NCBI GenBank assembly: GCA_900546825.1
Contig: UREE01000047.1
Location: 1-15,897 of the forward strand
Length of the DNA: 15,897 nucleotides
Direction of reading: 5' to 3'
DNA from: an uncultured Collinsella sp.
GTDB taxonomy: Bacteria > Actinomycetota > Coriobacteriia > Coriobacteriales > Coriobacteriaceae
The notes beneath the pieces were generated by a model. That model was not told the DNA's origin and did not search any database. It saw nothing but the letters and a program-made list of their open reading frames with translations. A program made the translations under genes and the position numbers. Shown here in pieces: positions 6,725 through 13,551 of this stretch; within the stretch, counting starts at the first letter, position 1, and the number at the start of each line of letters is the position of its first letter.

Positions 6725-6748
6725 CAAAATGGCAACGTCAACATTTTG
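6725..6748. promoter_or_regulatory. LacI-type operator, lacE-proximal copy
   Basis: Core AATGGCAACGTCAACATT (6728-6745), with symmetry extending to CAAAATG (6725-6731) and CATTTTG (6742-6748). It overlaps the proposed lacE -35 and is centred exactly 120 bp from the distal copy, a spacing compatible with repression looping. Confidence 0.65.
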
Positions 6749-6773
6749 GCAACCAGACGTCAAAAGCTACCAT
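6746..6773 (+). promoter_or_regulatory. Candidate lacE promoter
   Basis: TTGGCA (6746-6751), a 16-base spacer, then TACCAT (6768-6773). The elements are moderate matches to consensus. The proximal LacI-type operator abuts the -35, consistent with repression. Confidence 0.4.
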
Positions 6774-6806
6774 CGTTGCTAACCCACCGACTCTTAGGAG
6801 CTTTGC

Positions 6807-8576
6807 ATGGAGCAACTCATCGCCACCATCGAAAAAGGCCAGCCCTTTTTCAACGCGATCGCCCGCAACAAGTACCTCAAGGCGATTCGCGACGGCTTTA
6901 TCTCCGTCATCCCCATCATCATCTTCTCGTCCATCTTCTGCCTAGTAGCCTCGGTCCCCAACATCTGGGGTTTCTACTGGCCCGATGACATCAACAACGC
7001 CCTGTGGAAGTGCTACAACTACTCCATGGGCATCCTGGCCATCGCCTGCGCCGCCACCACGGCCAAGCACTTCGCCGACGCTCAGAACCGCGACCTGCCC
7101 AAGAACAACCAGATCAACTTTATCTCGTGCATGTGCGCGGCCATCATCGGCTTCTTGCTCCTTTCGAGCGACACCATCGCCACGGACGCCGCCAGCGGCT
7201 TCAACACCACCTATCTTGGTTCCAAGGGCCTGCTGACTGCCTTCATCGCTGCGTTTGTGACCGGCATCATCTACAAGTTCTTTATCAAGCGCAACATCAC
7301 CGTCAAGATGCCCGAGCAGGTTCCGCCCAACATCTCGCAGACCTTTAAGGACATCATCCCCTTCTCCGTCTGCATCACCGTCTTTTGGGTCTTTGACATC
7401 GTCTTCCGCGCTGCCTTTGGCTTCTGCTTTGCCCAAGGCGTCATCCAGGTGTTCCAGCCCCTGTTCACCGCTGCCGACGGCTACATCGGCCTCGCTGTGA
7501 TCTACGGTGCCATGAGCCTCTTCTGGTTCGTCGGCGTCCACGGCCCCTCGATCGTCGAGCCCGCCATCGCCGCCGCCCTCGTTGCCAACATGACCGACAA
7601 CCTGGCTGCATTCCAGGCCGGCCAGCACGCCACCGCTGTCCTGACCCAGGGTGCCCAGTACTTCGTCGTCTGCATGGGCGGCACCGGTGCCACGCTCGTC
7701 CTGGTCTTTATGTTCTGCTTCCTGGCCAAGTCTCAGGAGATGCGCGCCGTCGGTAAGGCTGCCATCGTCCCCGTGTGCTTTGCCGTCAACGAGCCGCTGC
7801 TGTTCGCCGCACCTATCGTGCTCAATCCCGTCTTCTTTGTCCCGTTTGTCTTTGCCCCGATCGCCAACATCTGGATCCTCAAGGTCTTTATCGACTTCTT
7901 GGGCATGAACGGCTTTATGTACACCTTGCCCTGGACTGTTCCCGGCCCCATCGGCACCATCATGGGCCTTGGCTTCCAGCCGCTCGCCTTTGTGATGCTC
8001 GCCATCATCCTGGTCGTCGACTTTGCCCTGTACTACCCGTTCTTCCGTGCCTATGACGCCCAAAAGTGCGCCGAGGAGGCCGAGATCTCCCAGGAGGAGC
8101 TCGCCGCCAAGAACGCCGAGAAGGCCGCTAAGCTCAACGACGCCTTCCAGGGTAAGGCCGACGCCAAGAGTGTTGCCGCCGGCGCCGCTGCCGAGGTCGT
8201 AAAGACCGACGCCGCCCCCGCTGCTGCCGCAACCGAGGCTACGGCCGCCAGCGACCTCAACGGCAAGCGCGTACTCGTGCTCTGCCAGGGCGGCGGCACC
8301 TCGGGCCTGCTCGCCAACGCGCTGGCCAAGGCCGCCAAGGAGCGCGGCATCGATCTTGAGACCGCTGCCGACGCCTATGGCAACCACGTGGACATGCTCC
8401 CCGACTTTGACCTGGTCGTCCTGGCCCCGCAGGCTGCCAGCTACCTGGCCGACCTGCAGAAGGACTGCGAGCGTGTGGGCAACAAGTGCGTCGCCTGCCG
8501 TGGTAAGCAGTACATCGAGCTCTCCCAGAACGGCGACAAGTCTCTCGCCTTCGTAAGCGAGCAACTCTCCAAGTAA
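6807..8576 (+). CDS. lacE: PTS lactose-specific EIICB component
   Basis: Membrane permease and phosphotransferase that imports lactose as lactose-6-phosphate. The 589-residue protein has the LacE architecture. It opens with IEKGQPFFNAIARNKYLKAI and then VIPIIIFSSIFCLVASVPNI, followed by the hydrophobic EIIC domain to about residue 415. It includes VGVHGPSIVEP and a CFAVNEPLLFAAPI segment typical of lactose/cellobiose EIIC. An Ala/Glu/Lys-rich linker (about 420-480) joins a C-terminal EIIB domain. In EIIB, VLVLCQGGGTSG places the phosphorylated cysteine at about Cys493. AGGAG lies 6 bases before the ATG. It is followed 70 bases later by lacG in the same direction and needs LacF, HPr and EI to function. 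The alanine-rich linker is longer and more repetitive than I expect for lactococcal LacE. Confidence 0.94.
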   Translation: MEQLIATIEKGQPFFNAIARNKYLKAIRDGFISVIPIIIFSSIFCLVASVPNIWGFYWPDDINNALWKCYNYSMGILAIACAATTAKHFADAQNRDLPKNNQINFISCMCAAIIGFLLLSSDTIATDAASGFNTTYLGSKGLLTAFIAAFVTGIIYKFFIKRNITVKMPEQVPPNISQTFKDIIPFSVCITVFWVFDIVFRAAFGFCFAQGVIQVFQPLFTAADGYIGLAVIYGAMSLFWFVGVHGPSIVEPAIAAALVANMTDNLAAFQAGQHATAVLTQGAQYFVVCMGGTGATLVLVFMFCFLAKSQEMRAVGKAAIVPVCFAVNEPLLFAAPIVLNPVFFVPFVFAPIANIWILKVFIDFLGMNGFMYTLPWTVPGPIGTIMGLGFQPLAFVMLAIILVVDFALYYPFFRAYDAQKCAEEAEISQEELAAKNAEKAAKLNDAFQGKADAKSVAAGAAAEVVKTDAAPAAAATEATAASDLNGKRVLVLCQGGGTSGLLANALAKAAKERGIDLETAADAYGNHVDMLPDFDLVVLAPQAASYLADLQKDCERVGNKCVACRGKQYIELSQNGDKSLAFVSEQLSK

Positions 8577-8585
8577 GTAGCACTT

Positions 8586-8619
8586 AGGGCCAGCCGACCA
8601 TCCAAGGCCGGCTGGCCCT
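8586..8619 (+). terminator. Intercistronic hairpin between lacE and lacG
   Basis: A perfect 11-bp stem (8586-8596 with 8609-8619) around a 12-base loop, with only TTCGATTT after it. The missing T-run suggests a partial terminator or an mRNA-stabilising hairpin that could tune lacG relative to lacE, rather than full termination. Confidence 0.5.
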
Positions 8620-8646
8620 TCGATTTAGACGATTGGATATTTCATC

Positions 8647-10086
8647 ATGTCCGTTAACCCTGCTAGCGTCACCAACCCGCCCGCGCAGTTTCCCGAGGAC
8701 TTTGTCTTTGGCGGCGCCACTGCTGCCTACCAGGTAGAGGGCGAGACCCGCACTCACGGTAAGGGCAAGGTCGCGTGGGACGACTTCTTGGAGGCCCAGG
8801 GCCGTTTCTCCCCCGACCCCGCCTCCGACTTCTACAACCAGTACCCCGTCGATCTGGAGCTGTGCGAGGAGTTTGGCATCAGCGGTATTCGCCTCTCCAT
8901 CGCCTGGAGCCGCATCTTCCCCGAGGGCACCGGCAAGGTGAACCCCGAGGGCGTGCAGTTCTACCACGACCTCTTTGCCGAGTGCCACAAGCACCACGTT
9001 GAGCCGTTTGTCACGCTGCATCACTTCGACACGCCGCTGCCCCTCTTTGAGAAGGGCGACTTCCTCAACCGCGAGACCATCGACGCCTTTGTGGACTTTG
9101 CCACCTTCTGCTTTAAGGAGTACGCCGACCAGGTGACCTATTGGTTCACTTTTAACGAGATCTGGGCCGACGCCTCCAACACCTACATCGAGGGCACCTT
9201 CCCCGGCGGCGTCAAGGCGCACCTGGCCGAGGCCTTCCAGTGCGAGCACAACATGATGCTCGCCCACGCCAAGGCTGTGCTGGCCTTCCACAACGGCGGC
9301 TTTAAGGGCAAGATCGGCGTCATTCAGTCGCTGGAGTTCAAGTACCCGCTCAACGAGAACGACCCCGCCGACATCAAGGCCGCCAACAACGAGCACGTGC
9401 TGCAGAACCAGTTTTTGCTCGACGCCACCTTCCGCGGCGACTATGCCCCCGACACCCTCGAGTGCGCCAACCGCCTGGCTGCAGTCTCCGGCGGCACCAT
9501 CGAGATCCGCAAGGAGGATCTCGAGATCATGCGCGAGGCAGCGCTCTACAACGACTACCTGGGCGTCAACAACTACCAGTGCCGTTTCCTCAAGGCCTAC
9601 GACGGCGAGAACGACCTGCACCACAACGGCACGGGCGAGAAGGGTACCGGCCGCTGGCGCGTCAAGGGCATTGGCGAGCACGTGAACAAGCCCGGCATCC
9701 CCACCACCGACTGGGATTGGATCATCTATCCCGAGGGCCTGTTCGATCTGCTCGTCTACATTAAGCAGCGCTACCCCAACTACAAGCAGATTTTCATTAC
9801 CGAAAACGGTATGGGCTACAAGGACCCCTACAAGGACGGCTTTGTGGACGACCAGCCGCGCATCGACTACATCGAGCAGCACTTGCGTTGGCTGCTCAAG
9901 GCCATGGAGGTGGGTGTCAACGTGGGCGGTTACTTCCTGTGGAGCCTGCAGGATCAGTTCTCCTGGACCAACGGCTACAACAAGCGCTATGGCTTCTTCT
10001 ACGTAGACTTTGAAACCCAGAAGCGCACGCCCAAGGCGAGCGCCTACTGGTACAAGCACGTGGCGCAGACCCGTCGTCTGGACTAG
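8647..10086 (+). CDS. lacG: 6-phospho-beta-galactosidase (GH1)
   Basis: Cytoplasmic glycosidase that splits lactose-6-phosphate into galactose-6-phosphate and glucose. The 479-residue protein has complete GH1 landmarks: FVFGGATAAYQVEG near 19-32, acid/base Glu171 in TFNEIW, and nucleophile Glu386 in ITENGMG. The 6-phosphate pocket is visible in SWTNGYNKRYG, giving Ser439, Lys446 and Tyr448. These correspond to the phosphate-binding trio of lactococcal LacG offset by 11. Trp440 next to the serine is the residue that marks galactosidases rather than 6-phospho-beta-glucosidases in this family. The ribosome site is weak (GGAT, about 10 bases before the ATG), suggesting translation may depend on lacE expression. 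A strong terminator follows. Product feeds LacAB, encoded on the other strand at 2293-3309. Confidence 0.95.
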   Translation: MSVNPASVTNPPAQFPEDFVFGGATAAYQVEGETRTHGKGKVAWDDFLEAQGRFSPDPASDFYNQYPVDLELCEEFGISGIRLSIAWSRIFPEGTGKVNPEGVQFYHDLFAECHKHHVEPFVTLHHFDTPLPLFEKGDFLNRETIDAFVDFATFCFKEYADQVTYWFTFNEIWADASNTYIEGTFPGGVKAHLAEAFQCEHNMMLAHAKAVLAFHNGGFKGKIGVIQSLEFKYPLNENDPADIKAANNEHVLQNQFLLDATFRGDYAPDTLECANRLAAVSGGTIEIRKEDLEIMREAALYNDYLGVNNYQCRFLKAYDGENDLHHNGTGEKGTGRWRVKGIGEHVNKPGIPTTDWDWIIYPEGLFDLLVYIKQRYPNYKQIFITENGMGYKDPYKDGFVDDQPRIDYIEQHLRWLLKAMEVGVNVGGYFLWSLQDQFSWTNGYNKRYGFFYVDFETQKRTPKASAYWYKHVAQTRRLD

Positions 10087-10131
10087 CGACTAGCGGGGTT
10101 GCCTGCCCACATAACCTGTCCCCATTTCTCA

Positions 10132-10181
10132 ACCGGGGGCGGCACGTCACACGGCGCGCCGCCCCCGGTCTTTGTGTTTTT
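10132..10181 (+). terminator. Strong Rho-independent terminator after lacG
   Basis: A 12-bp GC-rich stem (10132-10143 with 10158-10169) with a 14-base loop, followed by CTTTGTGTTTTT. It starts 46 bases past the lacG stop and closes the lacE-lacG unit. Confidence 0.88.
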
Positions 10182-10196
10182 GAGCGGGTCGAGGTC

Positions 10197-10263
10197 CGTT
10201 TGTCTCAATCTGTAACATCTAGCCGAGTTTTTCGGTCCCACCTGTTACAGATTGAGACAAACG
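10197..10263. repeat. Palindromic element copy A, 25-base spacer
   Basis: Perfect 21-bp inverted repeat: arms 10197-10217 and 10243-10263, each containing ATCTGTAACA or TGTTACAGAT next to the centre. The spacer (10218-10242) is 25 bases. This is the most symmetrical of the four copies in the window. Confidence 0.85.
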
Positions 10264-10280
10264 TGGAGGCCGGGCCGAAA

Positions 10281-10339
10281 TATCTAAATCTGTAACACTT
10301 AACCCGGTTTTGGACGTCTAGTTGTTACAGATTTAGATA
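10281..10339. repeat. Palindromic element copy B, 25-base spacer
   Basis: Perfect 17-bp inverted repeat: TATCTAAATCTGTAACA (10281-10297) and its complement (10323-10339). The spacer 10298-10322 is again exactly 25 bases. The outer arms read TCTAAATC where copy A has TCTCAATC, on both sides, so pairing is kept. Confidence 0.85.
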
Positions 10340-10360
10340 AACGTGCGAGCCAATCCCTTC

Positions 10361-10420
10361 AATCTAAATCTGTAACAACTAGCTTGTGTTTTCGCCCCTA
10401 GCTGTTACAGATCGAGACAA
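10361..10420. repeat. Palindromic element copy C, mismatched arms
   Basis: Left arm AATCTAAATCTGTAACA (10361-10377) is of the copy B type. Right arm TGTTACAGATCGAGACA (10403-10419) is of the copy A/D type. The inner 10 bp pair perfectly, then two mismatches occur. The spacer is 25 bases. It looks like a hybrid of two variants. Confidence 0.8.
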
Positions 10421-10433
10421 ATAAAATAGACCG

Positions 10434-10450
10434 GGCTGACAATCTCAGCC
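10434..10450 (-). terminator. Possible terminator of the ATPase gene
   Basis: On the minus strand GGCTGA pairs with TCAGCC around a 5-base loop and is followed by CGGTCTATTTTATTTG, a T-rich tail. The 6-bp stem is short. Between it and the ATPase stop lies a direct repeat GCCGCATGCC (10448-10457 and 10467-10476, period 19). Confidence 0.4.
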
Positions 10451-10481
10451 GCATGCCCCCTTTTTGGCCGCATGCCGTCGA

Positions 10482-11852
10482 TCAGATAAAGATCGTCATA
10501 TACAGAGGTAGATATATCCTATGCCCTTCAGCCCTGAGCTGTTTTGGGTGAAGAACTATCTCTTCTCCGACTCGTCGTTCGAATCGTCTGCCGAAATCGT
10601 CAAGCGAGATTGTTGAATACGATTTGGAAGATTTAACTTCAACAGGAGTGACCCGCGGTTTTCCAGCCGCGTCTTCAAAGCCGCGCGAAACAAGAAAATC
10701 AATTTCACGCGTTCTGGGCCGACTCCCCTCTGTTTTGGAAGGCTCCTGCCAGCTGTAATAAAAAAGCGAATGCCCCAGACTCTTAAGCTGCTGCGCCACG
10801 ATGTTCTCGATTAGCATTCCTTTATTAATTGAAATTCTTCCAAATTGAATGTCTCTATGAACATCCATAAGGTCCGGACCATCATCAAACGCCAAGCTCA
10901 CGAGCAATCCCGTGTCCGCCATATAGCATTTAAGCGAAGACGCGTCCTCGTGCAGGCGGTAACCCACGCTCGGATCACTGCATAAATAGCAACGGTTAAT
11001 CAGTCGCGCATCCTCAAGCCAGATTAACGCCGACTCATATGTCTCAAAACGGGACCCCTTCTCCAAGCTGTCAAATTTGAACCGTTTATTTGCCGCAGAT
11101 AATTGACCCGGAATATCGTCATAAACCGCCCGCGCACGTCTAGCTTCCGAACCTCCAAACTTGGCAATGTCCTCCCTGTACAGTGCGATAATCTGCCGTT
11201 TAACCCTGTCGCATCCTCTAAAATCATTCTCTGCCACAAAGGAGTCGACCGACTGAGGCATACCACCGACAAGCATATACTCATCAAATAATCTCATGCA
11301 CGTCGCATGAACGCCGTCCGGAAGCGCGGTCCGAGATTCGCGCGCTTTACGGATCTCTTCTGCATAAAGATCTTTTCCGGTCGCCCAAAGATACTCCTCA
11401 AAATCGAGGGGCTCGAGAGGGATCCTTTCTTCCTCTGACGGTATGACAATGCTATCGACATTCTTTTTGATGGAGACAAGAGAGCCTGTCTCGATGTAAT
11501 CAAATCTGCCGTCTTCTACAAGATGCTTTATGTATTCGCGCGCGATGGGAAACCGCTGCACTTCATCAAAAATGACCAGCGACTCTCTCGGTTCGAGGGC
11601 CTTACCATACTGCAGCTGAAGCATGCGTAAAAAAAGATCGACATCTTCACGATGGTTCAGAAATATATCGAGCGTGGCTTTGCTAGCAGCCGAAAAGTCA
11701 ATGTACAGATAATCCTTGTATTCATTTTGCGCGAAGCACTTGACGAGCGTCGTTTTGCCAACGCGTCTTGCACCCTCAATAAGCACCGCAGTGCGCCCTT
11801 GCGAGCGTTCTTTCCACTCCTGCAGACGATCATATGCCTTCCGTTTAAACAT
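10482..11852 (-). CDS. AAA-type ATPase with C-terminal DUF4143 domain
   Basis: A 456-residue protein of the AAA_14/DUF4143 ATPase family, whose biological role is largely undefined. Walker A is GARRVGKT (27-34), Walker B is LVIFDEV (92-98), and a sensor-like IETGSLVS occupies 120-127. The DUF4143 half contains KGMLIENIVAQQL (344-356), then EIDFLV (383-388) and VEVKSS (404-409). The last two resemble the D...ExK pattern of PD-(D/E)XK nuclease folds. GAGGTGAG lies about 5 bases upstream of the ATG. Codon use and composition look more AT-rich than the lac genes on either side, suggesting acquisition by transfer. It stands alone on the minus strand, with palindromic elements on both sides and a 34-bp-period repeat array directly upstream. 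A nuclease activity is possible but not shown; members are often called simply ATP-binding protein. Confidence 0.88.
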   Translation of the reverse strand: MFKRKAYDRLQEWKERSQGRTAVLIEGARRVGKTTLVKCFAQNEYKDYLYIDFSAASKATLDIFLNHREDVDLFLRMLQLQYGKALEPRESLVIFDEVQRFPIAREYIKHLVEDGRFDYIETGSLVSIKKNVDSIVIPSEEERIPLEPLDFEEYLWATGKDLYAEEIRKARESRTALPDGVHATCMRLFDEYMLVGGMPQSVDSFVAENDFRGCDRVKRQIIALYREDIAKFGGSEARRARAVYDDIPGQLSAANKRFKFDSLEKGSRFETYESALIWLEDARLINRCYLCSDPSVGYRLHEDASSLKCYMADTGLLVSLAFDDGPDLMDVHRDIQFGRISINKGMLIENIVAQQLKSLGHSLFYYSWQEPSKTEGSRPRTREIDFLVSRGFEDAAGKPRVTPVEVKSSKSYSTISLDDFGRRFERRVGEEIVLHPKQLRAEGHRIYLPLYMTIFI

Positions 11853-11884
11853 AATCTCACCTCAGCATAATTTACGTGCTAGTT

Positions 11885-12004
11885 TACAAAAATACCGACC
11901 TTCAGATATATCTAATATTACAAAAATACCGAGCTTTAAATGAGCTTATAGCTACAAAAATACCGACCATTGCAATGGTTGAGACATACAGTAATACCGA
12001 GCTT
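11885..12004. repeat. Four-copy direct repeat with exact 34-bp period
   Basis: Copies of TACAAAAATACCGASCTT start at 11885, 11919, 11953 and 11987, each 18 bases and separated by 16-base spacers of unrelated sequence. Copies 1 and 3 read CCGACC; copies 2 and 4 read CCGAGCTT, so a 68-bp higher-order period is visible. Copy 4 has AGTAATA for AAAAATA. The array ends 32 bases before the ATPase start. Spacer 1 contains AGATATATCT and copy 3 runs into the palindrome ACCATTGCAATGGT (11966-11979). It is probably a multi-site operator or iteron-like array. Confidence 0.85.
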
Positions 12005-12030
12005 TACGCATAACGGATGCTATGCCTCAC

Positions 12031-12089
12031 CGTCTCGATCTGTAACATCTAACCCGGTTTTCTACTCCCAACTGTTACAGATTGAGACA
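12031..12089. repeat. Palindromic element copy D, 25-base spacer
   Basis: Arms CGTCTCGATCTGTAACA (12031-12047) and TGTTACAGATTGAGACA (12073-12089) pair over 15-16 bp with a G/T position, around a 25-base spacer (12048-12072) whose start TCTAACCCGGTTTT matches copy B strongly. It lies between the ATPase repeat array and the toxin-antitoxin genes, about 1.6 kb from copies A-C. Confidence 0.82.
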
Positions 12090-12119
12090 ATTCGACGGTA
12101 CCGATTATTTGATACGGCG

Positions 12120-12128
12120 TGGTACAAT
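12120..12128 (+). promoter_or_regulatory. Candidate extended -10 promoter of the toxin-antitoxin pair
   Basis: TGGTACAAT gives a TGN-extended -10 with TACAAT (12123-12128), 27 bases before the antitoxin ATG. No good -35 stands at the usual distance. Confidence 0.4.
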
Positions 12129-12154
12129 TGTGTCCCAACGCAAAGGAGGTACCC

Positions 12155-12421
12155 ATGTCAGTTTGTGTGCCCGTCCGAGACATGAAGGACACTGCCACAT
12201 TCACCGCACTTGTTGAGTCTGAGCGCGACGTCACCGTAACTAAGAACGGCTACGAGGCCATGCACTGCATCAGCAGCGACCAGTATCGCCTCATGCAAGA
12301 AGAAATCGCCAAGGCAAAACTGTTGTCTCGTATGATGTTGGCAGAAGACGAAATATCGCAAGGCGACTACAGCGACTATGACACCTTCGTGACCTCGATA
12401 CGAGACAAATATGGCCTATAA
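12155..12421 (+). CDS. Antitoxin, Phd/YefM-like
   Basis: An 88-residue small protein resembling type II antitoxins of the Phd/YefM/RelB group. The N-terminal half has the DNA-binding-type pattern VPVRDMKDTATFTALVESERDVTVTKNG, matching the Phd/YefM layout in which an N-terminal fold binds the operator. The acidic C-terminal half (EDEISQGDYSDYDTFV) would wrap the toxin. The start at 12155 is set by AAAGGAGGT 5 bases upstream; an in-frame upstream ATG at 12119 lacks a ribosome site and overlaps the promoter. It overlaps the toxin start by 11 bases, the usual antitoxin-first coupling. Autoregulation through the upstream region is expected for the family. Confidence 0.83.
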   Translation: MSVCVPVRDMKDTATFTALVESERDVTVTKNGYEAMHCISSDQYRLMQEEIAKAKLLSRMMLAEDEISQGDYSDYDTFVTSIRDKYGL

Positions 12422-12704
12422 CGTCGTAATACTCAAAAGCGCGCGATATGAGTACGAGAGTATCGTCGGATACCTTGCTCAAATCCTCATGAATCCACGC
12501 GCGGCGGGCAATTTTGTTGCTGAGTTTGAACATCAGCTGGATCTGCTTCGCGAGCAGCCGCTCTCCCACATACGAGAACTGGCGGCACGCAATTATCAAT
12601 CGTTTCCCGTCAACAACTACGTGTGTCTATACAAGTTTGAGCACGAAACAATCTATATTGCCCACGTCTTTCACCAGTCACAGGACTACGCCCGCTTGGT
12701 CTAA
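12411..12704 (+). CDS. Toxin, RelE/ParE family
   Basis: A 97-residue protein with the RelE/ParE fold pattern. It starts YNVVILKSARYEYESIVGYLA, a beta strand followed by the early helix common to this superfamily, then NPRAAGNFVAEFEHQLDLL, a helix pair, and ends in strands with RNYQSFPVNNYVCLYKFEHETIYIAHVFHQSQDY. The late arginine-and-aromatic strand plus I-x-x-V-F-H is typical of RelE/ParE toxins. RelE members cut mRNA on the ribosome and ParE members inhibit gyrase; sequence alone does not choose here. Its ATG lies inside the antitoxin gene (11-base overlap), indicating translational coupling. It converges with lacR, whose stop is 20 bases beyond, with no obvious terminator between them. Confidence 0.83.
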   Translation: MAYNVVILKSARYEYESIVGYLAQILMNPRAAGNFVAEFEHQLDLLREQPLSHIRELAARNYQSFPVNNYVCLYKFEHETIYIAHVFHQSQDYARLV

Positions 12705-12724
12705 GATATCTCCCGCAGTACGAA

Positions 12725-13489
12725 CTAGCAGATGACCTGCGTGTGCTCCTCGATGGCGGCGCGATCTCCATCAGCAATACCCGGTTCGCACACCACGGCG
12801 TCTAAATTGTCCAGACGGCAGAAGGTGTAGAAGTCGCGCTTGCCGATCTTGCTGGAGTCGGCGATCAGATAGCGCGAGTCGGCCTTGCTAAAGGCGAGCT
12901 GCTGGATGCGGCCCTCTTCCATGTTAGACGTGGACACGTCGCCGTTCAAAATGCCGTTGGCGCCGATATAGGCTGCGTCGATTCCCAGCGCGCGCAGGGT
13001 ATCCTCGGCCATGGGCCCCACAAAGGCGGCGGTGCGGCGGCGATACATGCCACCCACGAGGCACAGGTCGCAGTCTTCGCGCGCCTCGAGCAAGTTAAAC
13101 ACCGAAAGCGAATTGGTCACAATGCGCAGGCGAAACGCCGGCAACATCGAGGCCATCTGCTCAACCGTGGTGCCCGTACCCAAAAAGATGGTCGAGCCTT
13201 CCTCGATAAGCTCCACAGCGCGGCGTGCGATCTGCAGCTTTTCCTCGGCATGCTTGGTGCGCTTTTCGCTGTGCGAGTACTCATGGCGCAGCATAGCGTG
13301 AGGACGGCCCTGTGCACTGCGGGCTCCGCCGTGTACACGCTCGATCTCGCCTAGGCTCGCAAGCTCCTCAAGGTCGCGGCGGATTGTCATGTCCGATACG
13401 CCCAGCGCATCCGAGATCTCCTTGACCGAGACCGTGCCCTGCTCCTCGAGCAGCTGACGAACCTTATCCTGTCGCTCCGCCTTGATCAT
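12725..13489 (-). CDS. lacR: DeoR-family repressor, LacR/GatR-like
   Basis: A 254-residue DeoR-type transcriptional regulator. The N-terminal winged helix reads ERQDKVRQLLEEQGTVSV, then the helix-turn-helix ISDALGVSDMTIRRDLEEL and wing GEIERVHGGA. The C-terminal DeoRC sugar-phosphate sensor shows FLGTGTTVEQMA, IVTNSLSVFNLL, LVGGMYRRRTAAFVGP and DSSKIGKRDFYTF. LacR of lactococci, in the same family, responds to tagatose-6-phosphate, which would fit here. The start at 13489 is chosen over 13519 because AAGGAGT precedes it by 5-6 bases and the family begins at MIKAERQ. It is divergent from gatA-gatB-gatC and shares half-sites with the lacA control region, so it probably represses both sets and itself. 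The symbol rests on context and family. Confidence 0.82.
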   Translation of the reverse strand: MIKAERQDKVRQLLEEQGTVSVKEISDALGVSDMTIRRDLEELASLGEIERVHGGARSAQGRPHAMLRHEYSHSEKRTKHAEEKLQIARRAVELIEEGSTIFLGTGTTVEQMASMLPAFRLRIVTNSLSVFNLLEAREDCDLCLVGGMYRRRTAAFVGPMAEDTLRALGIDAAYIGANGILNGDVSTSNMEEGRIQQLAFSKADSRYLIADSSKIGKRDFYTFCRLDNLDAVVCEPGIADGDRAAIEEHTQVIC

Positions 13490-13510
13490 TTTTACTCCTT
13501 TGAGTGGTTT

Positions 13511-13535
13511 TGTTCGCATTTATAGTAATCGAACA
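13511..13535. promoter_or_regulatory. Candidate lacR auto-operator TGTTCG-N13-CGAACA
   Basis: Inverted repeat TGTTCG (13511-13516) and CGAACA (13530-13535) around an AT-rich centre containing a -10-like sequence, 22 bases upstream of the lacR start codon. The half-sites equal those in the gatA palindrome. Confidence 0.55.
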
Positions 13536-13551
13536 TTTATGCTCACTCACC

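Larger units (their letters stand above)
6450..6806. other. Divergent lacI/lacE control region
   Basis: 357 bases without a gene. It holds a candidate lacI -10 (minus-strand TATACT, 6521-6516), a degenerate 9-mer pair (TACGCTTAC at 6541-6549 and ACCGTTCAC at 6562-6570), an inverted repeat CCGTTC (6563-6568)/GAACGG (6589-6594), two LacI-type operators, and a candidate lacE promoter. The minus-strand 14-mer CGGTGAACGGTAGG (6572-6559) is identical to 13571-13584 on plus. Confidence 0.6.

Noticed and set aside
6942..8564. Long open frame (about 540 codons) on minus, opposite lacE
   Set aside because: It mirrors the codon bias of lacE. Its translation is rich in Gly, Asp, Val and His with no domain, and it has no ribosome site.
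8584..10059. Long open frame (about 490 codons) on minus, opposite lacG
   Set aside because: Antisense shadow of a well-supported GH1 gene in high-GC DNA; repetitive Val/Leu/Gly composition and no recognisable motifs.
10197..10420. Tandem Rho-independent terminators for lacG or the ATPase
   Set aside because: The arms are AT-balanced, the loops are a fixed 25 bases and no T-run follows. A proper terminator already exists at 10132-10181.
11885..12004. CRISPR array
   Set aside because: Repeats are only 18 bases, spacers 16, four copies, with alternating repeat variants and no cas gene nearby. Iteron or operator array fits better.
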